From Lunatimonas lonarensis (GTDB lineage Bacteria > Bacteroidota > Bacteroidia > Cytophagales > Cyclobacteriaceae): 64,000 nt of DNA. The notes beneath the pieces are model-generated. The model saw only the letters and a list, made by a program, of their open reading frames with translations, was not told where the DNA came from and searched no databases. Made by a program: the position numbers and the translations under genes. The stretch lies in assembly GCF_000390185.1 (NCBI RefSeq), contig NZ_AQHR01000040.1, positions 1 through 64,000 on the forward strand, given 5' to 3'. This document shows positions 51,636 through 62,048 of this stretch, in pieces; position 1 is the first letter of the stretch; every line of letters starts with the position of its first letter.

Positions 51636-52040
51636 ATGAACAGATGTATAGTCTTAATTTTATTTCTTTGTATTAGTTGCCAGGTTGAAGACACACCCTT
51701 TCAATCGGATCCTGATGGATTAGAGGGGACTTGGAGACTGGTTCGCCAGGCGTCAAGCATAGGTGGGGCACCCGTGGAGACAAGCGTTCAGAACGGGCAG
51801 GAAATAACGTTTCTTCCCAATAAGACCTTTGTGAAACACCCACTAGAAGCATGTGGTAGCGGATTTTTCCATTTGGAGGAAAATGTACTCAGTATGGATC
51901 TCTTTTGTGACGGTTCAGATGTAATGACACAATCACTTATTTACCAAGTGGACTTTCAGGCGGGAACGCTAAAATTGACACCTATAGAGCCGCAGTGCAT
52001 TGAAGGCTGTTGGTTTATCTACAGAAAGTTAAAAGACTGA
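51636..52040 (+). CDS. Small lipocalin-like lipoprotein
   Basis: From the ATG at 51636 the protein has 134 residues with a lipoprotein signal ending FLCISC. The mature part begins GLEGTWRLVRQASSIGG, the strand pattern of lipocalin-like DUF4488/DUF5004-type lipoproteins, and has four further cysteines (CGSG, LFCDG, QCIEGC) that could form disulfides. The GTG start 27 bases upstream is rejected because it precedes the signal. Function unknown. Confidence 0.65.
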   Translation: MNRCIVLILFLCISCQVEDTPFQSDPDGLEGTWRLVRQASSIGGAPVETSVQNGQEITFLPNKTFVKHPLEACGSGFFHLEENVLSMDLFCDGSDVMTQSLIYQVDFQAGTLKLTPIEPQCIEGCWFIYRKLKD

Positions 52041-52073
52041 GCTGCCTGCCCACAGGTTGGTCAGCCCAGTCTT
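52033..52073. terminator. Convergent terminator between lipoprotein and pckA
   Basis: AAGACTG-a-GCTG pairs with CAGC-c-CAGTCTT (52033-52039 with 52067-52073 outer arm). It overlaps the lipoprotein stop codon and ends near the pckA stop. Confidence 0.65.
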
Positions 52074-52080
52074 CTCTCGT

Positions 52081-53664
52081 TTACAATACGGGACCCGCAT
52101 TTTTTATTTCGGGACTAACCTTTGTTTCAAATTGGGCAAAATTAGCCACGAATAGGTTTACCAGTTTATTTTTGATTTGGTAAAACCGTGTCTTGTCTGC
52201 CCATGTATTTTCGGGAATTAGGATCTCCACCGGTACGCCTGGACATGAAATCGGGATGGATAGACCAAAATTTTCTTCCTGATGGGTTTTGACTCCATTG
52301 AAGCTTCCATGGTGGATCGCATCTAGAATGGCTCTTGTGTATTTCAGTTTTATACGAGAACCGGTTCCATAGTCTCCGCCTATCCATCCTGTATTTACCA
52401 GCCAAGCCTGTGTTTGATGCTGTTTCATTTTTTCAGCAAGCAGCGAGGCGTATTTATTGGGGTGCCACATCATAAAAGCAGCACCAAAACAGGCACTAAA
52501 GGTTGCTGAGGGTTCCTGAACCCCCATTTCTGTGCCCGCTACTTTGGCAGTGTACCCGGAAATAAAATGGTAGCTGGCTTGTTCGGGGCTAAGCTTACTT
52601 ACCGGCGGAAGTACCCCGAATGCATCGCAGGTCAGGAAGATGATGTGTTTGGGATGTCCTGCCACGCAAGGTATTTGGGTGTTGGCGATGAAATCGATGG
52701 GATAAGATGCGCGGGTGTTTTGAGTGATGGAAGTATCACCATAGTCGACTACGCGGGTGGTTGGATCGTACACCACGTTTTCCAATACCGTTCCGTACCG
52801 AATGGCATTGAATATATCGGGTTCGTGTTCCTCGGTGAGATCAATTGCCTTGGCATAACAGCCCCCTTCTATGTTAAAGATACCATCTGCGGTCCAACAA
52901 TGTTCGTCATCACCTATCAATTTTCGTTTTGGATCCGCACTGAGCGTTGTTTTTCCGGTTCCTGAAAGTCCAAATAGGACAGTAACATCGCCGTCTTTTC
53001 CCACATTGGCAGAGCAATGCATGGGCAATACTTTTTCCAAAGGCATCAAGTAATTCATGATGGAAAAAATGCCCTTTTTCATTTCTCCGGCATATTCGGT
53101 GCCGAGAATGACCATTTCCTTTCGTTCCAAACTCAATCCAATGCTTGTTTTGGATGTCATGGTGGTCGTAAAGGAATTGGCAGGAAAGCTGCCACCGTTA
53201 AAGACTACGTAATCTGGTTCCCCAAAAGAGGCCAATTCCTCGGCCGTAGGCATGATAAGCATGTTTTCCATAAACAGGGCATGGTATGCCCGGGTGCAGA
53301 TTATCCGTATTTTGAGCCGGAAATTCGGATCCCACCCGGCAAATGCATCCACCACATACAGGATGTTTCTGGTATTGAAATAATCAATAGCCCGCTCTCT
53401 GTTTACCATGAAGGTATGCTCGTCCATCTCGAAATTTACTGCTCCCCAGTCAATGTTCATTTCGGAGTTTTTGTGGCGGACAATGCGTTTGTCCTTTGGG
53501 CTTCGACCGGTCCTTTTGCCAGAATAGCAAATCAACGCCCCTGTATTGGATATGGCAGAGCCCTTTTCCAGTCGTATGGCGGATTCGTAAAGCACTGACC
53601 TTTCGCCATTTCTAAGAATGTTGTCTACTTCGATTCCATATTGTTTTAGCTCAAAACCCATCAT
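52081..53664 (-). CDS. pckA: Phosphoenolpyruvate carboxykinase (ATP)
   Basis: The 527-residue length and motifs fit the ATP-dependent enzyme: YSGKRTGRSPKDKRIV, VDAFAGWDPNFRLKIRI, MHCSANVGKDGDVTV, the P-loop GLSGTGKTTLSAD, DDEHCWTADGIFNIEGG, and NTGWIGGDYGTGSRIKL. It makes phosphoenolpyruvate from oxaloacetate for gluconeogenesis. It stands alone, downstream of the sulfide:quinone reductase-like gene's terminator. No defect is visible. Confidence 0.97.
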   Translation of the reverse strand: MMGFELKQYGIEVDNILRNGERSVLYESAIRLEKGSAISNTGALICYSGKRTGRSPKDKRIVRHKNSEMNIDWGAVNFEMDEHTFMVNRERAIDYFNTRNILYVVDAFAGWDPNFRLKIRIICTRAYHALFMENMLIMPTAEELASFGEPDYVVFNGGSFPANSFTTTMTSKTSIGLSLERKEMVILGTEYAGEMKKGIFSIMNYLMPLEKVLPMHCSANVGKDGDVTVLFGLSGTGKTTLSADPKRKLIGDDEHCWTADGIFNIEGGCYAKAIDLTEEHEPDIFNAIRYGTVLENVVYDPTTRVVDYGDTSITQNTRASYPIDFIANTQIPCVAGHPKHIIFLTCDAFGVLPPVSKLSPEQASYHFISGYTAKVAGTEMGVQEPSATFSACFGAAFMMWHPNKYASLLAEKMKQHQTQAWLVNTGWIGGDYGTGSRIKLKYTRAILDAIHHGSFNGVKTHQEENFGLSIPISCPGVPVEILIPENTWADKTRFYQIKNKLVNLFVANFAQFETKVSPEIKNAGPVL

Positions 53665-53756
53665 TTGTCTTTTTTAATTTTCGGTTATTTTGTGCATGAA
53701 AATATCAAATTTGTGCGACAATGACTAGTTGGATTCGGTAAAATGCGCTTAAATTG

Positions 53757-53793
53757 AAAAAAAATCCCTCTTCGACCAGATTCGTAGAGGGAT
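53757..53793 (-). terminator. Terminator of the flavin oxidoreductase gene
   Basis: On the minus strand ATCCCTCTACGA pairs with TCGAAGAGGGAT across a 6-base loop, followed by a T-run of seven. Confidence 0.9.
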
Positions 53794-53821
53794 ATACATG
53801 GATGCATGGAGTTGCTTATTT

Positions 53822-55084
53822 TTACATTTTGCCTCGAAGCATTTGATTCCAGTACAGGTAGGGGAGTCCATATTTTTTCAGAAGCCACATGGAATACTGT
53901 TCTTTGCTCGTATCCATAAGTTTGGAAAGAATGGGATCGCTGTCTCTGACATTGTCGTACTTGAACTCCGCCAACACCATTTTTCCGTAGCCGGTTACGA
54001 GGGGACAGGATGAGTAACCTTCGTATTTTTTGGAGGATAGACTATTGGTTTTGATGAGTTTGAGCAGGTTTTCTACGACTACTGGGGCTTGTTTTCGAAT
54101 AGCGGCACCGGTTTTTGCTGTGGGAAGTGCAGCCACGTCTCCCAAGGAGAAGATAGTTGGGTATTCGTTGTGCTGAAGAGTGGATATGTCTACGTTGACC
54201 CAACCCTTCGATGGGCCACTTTGGTGCACAATTTTTGAATTCGAAATGAAGTCGGGGGCTTTTTGGGGAGGTGCCAGGTGCAGCATGTCATAGGGCATGA
54301 TAATCTCGGTTTCTCCGATGACTTCCTCGAGAATCCGCTTGTCCTCGGTTCCCACGCAACTGTTGATTCCGGACTTGTTGTATTTAAAATGAACGACCTT
54401 TTTGATAGGATCGATTTTTACAGGACTGTAAAATGGTTTGAAAATGATATCACGCTCCTGAATGATTTTATTCAGGGTGTTTGCGAAATCCTTAACGCCA
54501 AAAATGACGGTACCGGGGGTGGCAAATACGACGTTGGTTTTGTCCCGGATTCCGTTCTTTCTAAAATAGTCCTCCGCTAGGTACATAATTTTTTGCGGCG
54601 CACCGCCACATTTGATGGGTGTAGACGGTTGGGTAAATACCGCGTTCCCGCCTTTAAAGTTTTTCAAAACTTCAAATGTGTACTCAGGGTCGGTGTAGTT
54701 AGAGCAAACCCCGTCTTTTCCGAGGCTTTCCCGAAGTCCTGGTAGCCCATCTAAATCCATGACCAATCCAGGGGCTACCACAAGGTAGTCGTACGAGTAA
54801 TCCCCCGATTTTCTAGTGCCTACTATTTGACGGTCAGGATCTATCTGCTCTGCGTAGTCTTGGATCCAATCCACTCCTTTTGGAATGTAGTCAGCCTCCG
54901 GACGGATGGTTTTTTCCATGTCAAAGGTGCCTGCGCCGACAAGAGTCCATGCGGGCTGGTAGTAATGTTTTTCGGAGGGCTCGATCAGTCCAATGGAGAG
55001 GTTTTTTTCGGAGCGCTTTAATTGCGCTGCGACCATAATTCCCGCAGTTCCTCCTCCTATGACGACTATTTGATAATGTTTCAT
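53822..55084 (-). CDS. Sulfide:quinone oxidoreductase-type flavoprotein
   Basis: The 420-residue protein has the FAD site VVIGGGTAGIMVAAQL and the aromatic HYYQPAWTLVGAGTF typical of SQR. Three cysteine positions characteristic of SQR are kept: GVCSNYTDP, PIKCGGAPQK and SSCPLVTGYGK. It would oxidise sulfide or a persulfide and reduce the membrane quinone, as a monotopic membrane protein (no helix is evident). The enzyme detoxifies sulfide, or feeds electrons from it. It diverges from a DUF389 gene. Confidence 0.9.
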   Translation of the reverse strand: MKHYQIVVIGGGTAGIMVAAQLKRSEKNLSIGLIEPSEKHYYQPAWTLVGAGTFDMEKTIRPEADYIPKGVDWIQDYAEQIDPDRQIVGTRKSGDYSYDYLVVAPGLVMDLDGLPGLRESLGKDGVCSNYTDPEYTFEVLKNFKGGNAVFTQPSTPIKCGGAPQKIMYLAEDYFRKNGIRDKTNVVFATPGTVIFGVKDFANTLNKIIQERDIIFKPFYSPVKIDPIKKVVHFKYNKSGINSCVGTEDKRILEEVIGETEIIMPYDMLHLAPPQKAPDFISNSKIVHQSGPSKGWVNVDISTLQHNEYPTIFSLGDVAALPTAKTGAAIRKQAPVVVENLLKLIKTNSLSSKKYEGYSSCPLVTGYGKMVLAEFKYDNVRDSDPILSKLMDTSKEQYSMWLLKKYGLPYLYWNQMLRGKM

Positions 55085-55329
55085 CTGTCTATAATTGTTT
55101 GTTAGCGGCCACTGTCGCTCGCGTCGTGCCTACTTGGTCCGGTAGGCAGGCTCGATTTCATGGCATTGTTGAGTTTTTTTCAAGTCAAATCTATTTTCTT
55201 TCTATTGAAAAGCCTGTAATTTTTGTCACATAGATGCGTAAAAGCTTTCCGATTGGTTTTTAGGTTTGAAATAGGTATTAACCCGCAGATTTACTTAATT
55301 TCGATTTTCCAACCCCAAGGTGAAGATGC

Positions 55330-56712
55330 ATGAAACAGGAGGATACTAGGAAGATCAAATCGATTTCACAAAAAATCAGTGATTTATTGTTTTTCATCAA
55401 GGAGAGGTTCGATCTTCATGAGGGAAAAGAAGACGAGCTGGAAACCATAGACTACATTCGAAAGAGCGTGGAGTTTAAGGGAGCAAATCTTTGGATCCTG
55501 ATCTTTGCGATTTTTGTGGCCTCTGTTGGCCTCAATGTCAATTCCACTGCGGTCATCATAGGGGCCATGTTGATTTCACCCCTCATGGGCCCCATTATGG
55601 GGATAGGAATGGCCGCAGGTATCAACGATTTTGAGCTACTTCAAAAATCATTTAAAAACCTGGGTATTGCCGTTGTCATAAGTATCATTACGTCTACGAT
55701 CTATTTTTCATTTACCCCGCTGTCCGATGCACAGTCGGAACTGCTGGCAAGGACAGAACCCACTATATGGGACGTCCTCATTGCTCTTTTTGGCGGGTTG
55801 GCAGGAATAGTAGCCGGATCCAGAAAGGAAAAAAGCAACGCCATTCCAGGGGTTGCGATCGCAACTGCGCTGATGCCGCCGCTTTGTACCGCTGGATACG
55901 GAATCGCTACCGGCAACCTCTATTACTTTTTGGGCGCATTTTATCTTTTTTTCATCAATTCAGTATTCATCAGCCTCTCTACTTACTTGATCGTCCGTTT
56001 TATGGGTTTTCCCAAAAAGGAGTTTATGGACGAAAAGCGGGAGAAAACGGTTCGTAACTACATCACCATTTTTACCATCCTAACCATCGTACCCAGTATT
56101 TATCTGGCCTACAATATTGTAAGGAGGACTATTTGGGAAAAGGCCGCCACTTCTTTTGTTTCCTCCGAATTTGATTTCCCCAGAACTCAGGTAATCAGTT
56201 CGTCTTTTTTTTACAATCCCGATAGCAGTGTGATAGAGGTAGCCTTGGTAGGCGAGCGAATTGATGAGCAAATGATCGCCTCCCTTCGCAGAAGAACCGA
56301 ATCGTCCAACCTAAAGAATACCCATATTCAGATCAAGCAGAGTGGAGATTCCGGAGCAGATATGAATTTGCTGCGATCAGATATCCTAAAAGACCTCTAT
56401 GAGCGGAATGAAATACTGTTACAGAATAAAGATCAACAGATTCGGTTTTTGGAACGTGAGATTGAAAAATACACCGAGACCTCAAATATGACCATGGATT
56501 TGGCCCAAGAGGCTAAAGTAAACCACCAACACCTTAACGCTTTTGCGATTAATCGAGCCATAATAGCGAACCTGCAACAGAATCAAGTGGATACGATCCT
56601 TTTTGCTTACGCCACATTTTCGGTAAAGCCCGGTTTACCGGAACAGAATAAACTAAAGGAATGGCTAAAGGTTAGGACGAAAGCCGACTCGGTGGCTTTG
56701 GTTATGGAGTAG
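55330..56712 (+). CDS. DUF389-family membrane protein
   Basis: The 460-residue protein has a DUF389 membrane domain with at least six helices in residues about 55-265 (INDFELLQKSFKN, NSTAVIIGAMLISPLMGPIMG, GVAIATALMPPLCTAGYG). The C-terminal 190 residues are polar, ending in a coiled-coil-like LLQNKDQQIRFLEREIEKY and a GAPs-like end. The membrane domain is conserved across phyla; a transport or envelope-stress role has been suggested but is not shown. Its stop is followed immediately by the next coding frame. Confidence 0.88.
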   Translation: MKQEDTRKIKSISQKISDLLFFIKERFDLHEGKEDELETIDYIRKSVEFKGANLWILIFAIFVASVGLNVNSTAVIIGAMLISPLMGPIMGIGMAAGINDFELLQKSFKNLGIAVVISIITSTIYFSFTPLSDAQSELLARTEPTIWDVLIALFGGLAGIVAGSRKEKSNAIPGVAIATALMPPLCTAGYGIATGNLYYFLGAFYLFFINSVFISLSTYLIVRFMGFPKKEFMDEKREKTVRNYITIFTILTIVPSIYLAYNIVRRTIWEKAATSFVSSEFDFPRTQVISSSFFYNPDSSVIEVALVGERIDEQMIASLRRRTESSNLKNTHIQIKQSGDSGADMNLLRSDILKDLYERNEILLQNKDQQIRFLEREIEKYTETSNMTMDLAQEAKVNHQHLNAFAINRAIIANLQQNQVDTILFAYATFSVKPGLPEQNKLKEWLKVRTKADSVALVME

Positions 56713-56748
56713 GTGGTTCAAAAAAAAATCAACGTAGAAAAACCCAAA

Positions 56749-57537
56749 ATGGACTTGCTGGATTCAGTAACAGACTTGGAAAGAGTCCAATCAGTGGATG
56801 CACCCTTTGGCGTGCCCCGTCTGATGTGGTGTTTTTGGTCCGAGGGAGACATGGGTGCCGTTAGAAGCCTCAGTCTATCGTATCTTGTAAAAAATGTAGG
56901 GGTACCGGTTTTTTTGGTCACACGAAAGAGCTTCTTTCGATTGGAGAAGCCTGAGTTTCCGATTCATCCAGCCTTTCGCTGGCTAAGTGCAGTCCATCAG
57001 TCAGACTACGTCCGTACCTACCTTTGGCATCACTATGGGGGTGCGTGGCATGATGTGAAGGCAACTGAAGTTTCCTATTTTCCGCTTTGGGATCATTTTG
57101 AGGATGAGTTAGTGTATTTTTTGGGCAGACCGGAGGTTAGAGGAGGGGCGGCAACCCTCTACGATGATAGTGGACGCTGGATGCCGGACTGCTGGCATGA
57201 CCTGGTTTCGGTTATTGCCTGGATAGGTAGGCCAAACACACCTTTTTCGCGGGAAATGATGGAGCGCATGCACCTATTTCTGGATCAAAACCTGGATACT
57301 CTCAAAGCCAATCCTGCTCGACATCCGAGGGAAAAAAAAGCGGAGGGATCAAATGCCATTCTTCGCGCAATCAAAAAGGCGTATTTCTCTGTTTCCAAAA
57401 GGAGTCCAGGCTATCCGATTCCATGGACCTTATTCGGCAATATTTTTCATCCGTTGAATTTTAAGTACAAAGAACATGTACGGGCACTGTTGCCGAGCGA
57501 CCGCCAAAAGAATGCGGGGATCTACCACCGGAATTGA
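56749..57537 (+). CDS. Capsular-polysaccharide-type glycosyltransferase-like protein
   Basis: From the ATG at 56749 the protein has 262 residues; a GTG start at 56713, right at the DUF389 stop, is also open. PRLMWCFWSEGDM, SDYVRTYLWHHYGGAWHDVKATE and the C-terminal WTLFGNIFHPLNFKYKEH match the glycosyltransferase family 32-like sugar-binding/DXD region (the YGGAWHDVK segment takes the place of YGGIYLDTD). It would add a sugar to an envelope polymer, although the second Asp of the DXD is not kept. It is coupled to the DUF389 gene by position. Confidence 0.7.
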   Translation: MDLLDSVTDLERVQSVDAPFGVPRLMWCFWSEGDMGAVRSLSLSYLVKNVGVPVFLVTRKSFFRLEKPEFPIHPAFRWLSAVHQSDYVRTYLWHHYGGAWHDVKATEVSYFPLWDHFEDELVYFLGRPEVRGGAATLYDDSGRWMPDCWHDLVSVIAWIGRPNTPFSREMMERMHLFLDQNLDTLKANPARHPREKKAEGSNAILRAIKKAYFSVSKRSPGYPIPWTLFGNIFHPLNFKYKEHVRALLPSDRQKNAGIYHRN

Positions 57538-57646
57538 TGGGAAAGAAGTTTGGTTTCAATTCCCATTCAAGATTTTGAATGCTGGACAGGATTATTCCTA
57601 CCAAAATTAATATCGGGAAGCCAGGCCCTTAATCGATTATTTTGAC

Positions 57647-57654
57647 TAATTTTG
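57647..57654 (+). promoter_or_regulatory. -7 box of the pyrG promoter
   Basis: TAATTTTG matches TAnnTTTG 43 bases ahead of the ATG at 57697. The -33 element is not clear. Confidence 0.4.
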
Positions 57655-57672
57655 CATCCCATAAGAATATAA

Positions 57673-59316
<1,644 letters not shown>

Positions 59317-59375
59317 CAACAAAAAGATGCAACGACGGCCTAGGGTATATGGGCGGTCGGATTAAATAAAAAGTT

Positions 59376-61160
59376 ATGGACAAAAATCAAGCGACCGGCC
59401 TTTTGCTATTTGCGGGGGTATTGTTAGTATATTCCCTCTTCTTTGCAAGTGTGCCCGAGCCTCTGCCACAGCAGGATACCACGGAACAGGTTGTTCAGAC
59501 TTCGCCGAAGGACGAATCTCCTCGTGCTGTCGGCGGATATGAAATTGAATCAGATAGTCTAGTCGAGCAGCGGTTAGTCCAACAATTTGGCGTCTTTGCA
59601 TCTGCCGCCTCCGGCGAAGAAAGGGAGGTGATCTTAGAAAATGAGGATATAGCGGTTACGCTATCAACCAAGGGAGGGGAAATCAGGAATGTTCGCCTCA
59701 AGTCATTTAAGACATGGCAGATGGATCCGCTGTACCTCATCGAGCAAGGGTACACTACTTTTTCCTATCAGCTGCCCGGTCGCAATGGAGCCGTAGATTT
59801 GAATGACCTCTACTTTTCCGTAGAGAGTAGTTCGCCGACACGGGTTGTTTTTGCAGCCCGAGCAGGATCCGGTACCATCCAACGAATTTACACGTTGGAT
59901 GGGGAAGGCTTTGAGGTACACCATCAGATTCGGGTGGAAAACCTGGGCAATGAGCTTGTGTCACCGTCTGTACAATTAGCATGGAATGCTCAATTGAAGC
60001 GTCTGGAGGAGGACCTTGAAGAGTCCCGTCGAAAAACCTACATGAATTATTATACCGCAGACGGAAGCTACGACTACCTGTCTACGGGGAATTCAGATGA
60101 CGAAGACCACGTGACCAAGCCCCTTCAGTGGGTGTCCTTTAAACAGCGGTTTTTTACCTCCGGTGTGATTGCTGATGTACATTTCTCAGAGGGCCTGCTT
60201 TCTCAAAGCACGGATGAAGCCAATGAAAATATCGAAAAAAGCATGGCGGCTATATTGGCCCTTCCGCTGGAAGACGGATCTGCCGGTCTTCGGTATTATT
60301 TCGGCCCGAACAATTACAACATACTACGGAAGGTTGCTCCCGATTTTGACAAAAATGTCGATATGGGCTATTTCTTTGTTAGTTGGGTGAATAAGTACAT
60401 CATTGTTAACCTCTTCCAGTTTTTGGAGCGGTATTTTAACAACTACGGTATCATCATCATTTTGATCGTATTTATCATCAAGCTTTTCCTGCTTCCTCTT
60501 ACCTATAAATCGTACATAGGCATGGCAAAGATGAGGGTGATTAAGCCGGAAATTGATGAGTTGAAGGAGAAATTCGGAGATGATCCGGCCAAGATGCAGC
60601 AAGAACAGATGAAGCTGTTCGGACAATTGGGCGTAAGCCCCATATCAGGGTGTTTGCCCATGCTTTTGCAGATGCCCTTTTTGTTGGCCATGTTCTTCTT
60701 CTTTCCAAACTCGATCGAGCTACGACAGGAATCCTTTTTGTGGGCGCATGACCTTTCGACCTACGACACCTTTATCAAGTTGCCGTTTACCATTCCGTTT
60801 TATGGTGCCCATGTGAGTTTGTTTACCTTGTTGATGACAGTTTCGCAAATTGCCTATACCCATTTTAACAATCAACTGACCACCGCACAAGGCCCAATGA
60901 AGAACATTGGATACATTATGCCGGTTGTGTTCATGTTTGTACTCAACTCTTTTCCGGCAGCACTTAGTTTCTACTATTTTGTATCGAATATGGTGACCTT
61001 TGGACAGCAGGCGTTGATCAAGCAGTTTGTAGACGACACCAAGATTCGCGAAAAGGTAGAAGAGACCAAACTCAAAAATGCCAATAAGAAAAAATCCAAA
61101 TTCCAGCTTAAACTAGAGGAGGCGATGAAAAGTGCCGAGGCAAAGAAAAAGAAGAAGTAA
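59376..61160 (+). CDS. yidC: Membrane protein insertase YidC
   Basis: The 594-residue protein opens with one N-terminal helix (TGLLLFAGVLLVYSLFFAS). A periplasmic beta domain of about 280 residues (VTLSTKGGEIRNVRLKSFKTW) follows, then the conserved core of five helices with PLTYKSYIGMAKM, GVSPISGCLPMLLQMPFLLAMFFFF and FPAALSFYYFVSNMVTF. The tail is lysine-rich, ending AKKKKK, and would help hold the ribosome. It inserts membrane proteins alone or with SecYEG. Length is normal for the phylum. Confidence 0.97.
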   Translation: MDKNQATGLLLFAGVLLVYSLFFASVPEPLPQQDTTEQVVQTSPKDESPRAVGGYEIESDSLVEQRLVQQFGVFASAASGEEREVILENEDIAVTLSTKGGEIRNVRLKSFKTWQMDPLYLIEQGYTTFSYQLPGRNGAVDLNDLYFSVESSSPTRVVFAARAGSGTIQRIYTLDGEGFEVHHQIRVENLGNELVSPSVQLAWNAQLKRLEEDLEESRRKTYMNYYTADGSYDYLSTGNSDDEDHVTKPLQWVSFKQRFFTSGVIADVHFSEGLLSQSTDEANENIEKSMAAILALPLEDGSAGLRYYFGPNNYNILRKVAPDFDKNVDMGYFFVSWVNKYIIVNLFQFLERYFNNYGIIIILIVFIIKLFLLPLTYKSYIGMAKMRVIKPEIDELKEKFGDDPAKMQQEQMKLFGQLGVSPISGCLPMLLQMPFLLAMFFFFPNSIELRQESFLWAHDLSTYDTFIKLPFTIPFYGAHVSLFTLLMTVSQIAYTHFNNQLTTAQGPMKNIGYIMPVVFMFVLNSFPAALSFYYFVSNMVTFGQQALIKQFVDDTKIREKVEETKLKNANKKKSKFQLKLEEAMKSAEAKKKKK

Positions 61161-61169
61161 TGCATTAAG

Positions 61170-61195
61170 GGGGCTTTTAACAGCCCCTTTTTTTT
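61170..61195 (+). terminator. Terminator after yidC
   Basis: GGGGCT (61170-61175) pairs with AGCCCC (61182-61187), followed by eight T residues. Confidence 0.85.
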
Positions 61196-61264
61196 GATGC
61201 AATGTGGTAAGCAGGTCCATTGATATCGAGCCCTGTCCCACTTTCATGAGTTTATTGGGCATCG

Positions 61265-61286
61265 TTTCCACATTACGTTGTGGAAA
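61265..61286. promoter_or_regulatory. 22-bp palindrome upstream of the UPF0173-parAB unit
   Basis: TTTCCACA (61265-61272) and TGTGGAAA (61279-61286) are exact inverted repeats around TTACGT. On the minus strand the right arm with its flank reads TTTTCCACA, which fits the relaxed DnaA-box TTWTNCACA. It sits immediately upstream of the -33 region at 61293 and could be an operator or a DnaA-box pair. Confidence 0.5.
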
Positions 61287-61292
61287 AGTATA

Positions 61293-61324
61293 TTTACATG
61301 GTTTCGATTTTAATGATATATTTG
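61293..61324 (+). promoter_or_regulatory. Promoter of the UPF0173-parA-parB unit
   Basis: TTTA (61293-61296), 20 bases, then TATATTTG (61317-61324), a full match to TAnnTTTG, 31 bases ahead of the ATG at 61356. The -33 element is one base off TTTG. Confidence 0.55.
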
Positions 61325-61355
61325 TAAATCTTAGAAAGTGTAAAAAGTAATCAGC

Positions 61356-62048
61356 ATGATTGAAATAAGCTACTATGGACATTCGGCGTTTTTAGTGACG
61401 ATCGGTGGTACCAAAGTTCTTTTTGATCCGTTCATTAGCCCCAATGCAATGGCGCAGCAGATAGATATTGCGCAAATTATGCCCGACTACATTTTGATCT
61501 CCCATGGACATGAGGATCACGTAGCTGATGTGGAGCGTATTGCCAAACAAAGCGGGGCGGTGCTGGTATCCAACTTTGAAATAGTGAGTTGGTTTCAGAA
61601 AAAGGGTATAGACCAAGTTCATCCGATGAATCACGGCGGAACGAAGCAGTTTGGCTTTGGAAAGGTCAAATATGTGAATGCTGTACACAGTAGCACCCTG
61701 CCGGACAATAGTCCTGGAGGTAATCCCGGAGGATTTGTGGTTGAATCGGCAGAGGGTACGTTCTATTTTGCGGGCGATACTGCTTTGACCTACGACATGA
61801 AATTGATCGGGGAGGAGTATAACGTTGATTTTGCCTTTTTACCTATAGGGGATAATTTCACCATGGGAATTGATGATGCGTTAAAGGCGGCTGACTTCGT
61901 AGGTACGAATACCATCGTTGGCATGCACTACGACACGTTTCCCTATATTGTCATTGACGAAAAGGCCGTTGGCCAAAAAGCAAAAGATGCTCAAAAAGAG
62001 TTGATCTTGTTGGAAATTGGAGAGAAAATTATCCTAGGAAATAAATAA
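61356..62048 (+). CDS. UPF0173-family metallo-beta-lactamase-fold hydrolase
   Basis: The 230-residue protein has the MBL motifs ISYYGHSAFLVTIGGTKVLF, SHGHEDHVADVERI (HxHxDH), AVHSST (later His), FYFAGDTAL (Asp) and GMHYDTFP (last His). Length and pattern match the UPF0173/YtkL group. Its substrate is not known. The stop codon abuts the parA start (TAA then ATG), so the three genes to parB form one unit. Confidence 0.92.
   Translation: MIEISYYGHSAFLVTIGGTKVLFDPFISPNAMAQQIDIAQIMPDYILISHGHEDHVADVERIAKQSGAVLVSNFEIVSWFQKKGIDQVHPMNHGGTKQFGFGKVKYVNAVHSSTLPDNSPGGNPGGFVVESAEGTFYFAGDTALTYDMKLIGEEYNVDFAFLPIGDNFTMGIDDALKAADFVGTNTIVGMHYDTFPYIVIDEKAVGQKAKDAQKELILLEIGEKIILGNK

Noticed and set aside
53017-53598. 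193-residue rightward frame opposite pckA
   Set aside because: Antisense shadow; no motif and the other strand is a complete PEP carboxykinase.
61265-61286. parS site
   Set aside because: The palindrome lacks the CACGTG-type centre of known parS sites, so I list it only as a possible operator or DnaA-box pair.
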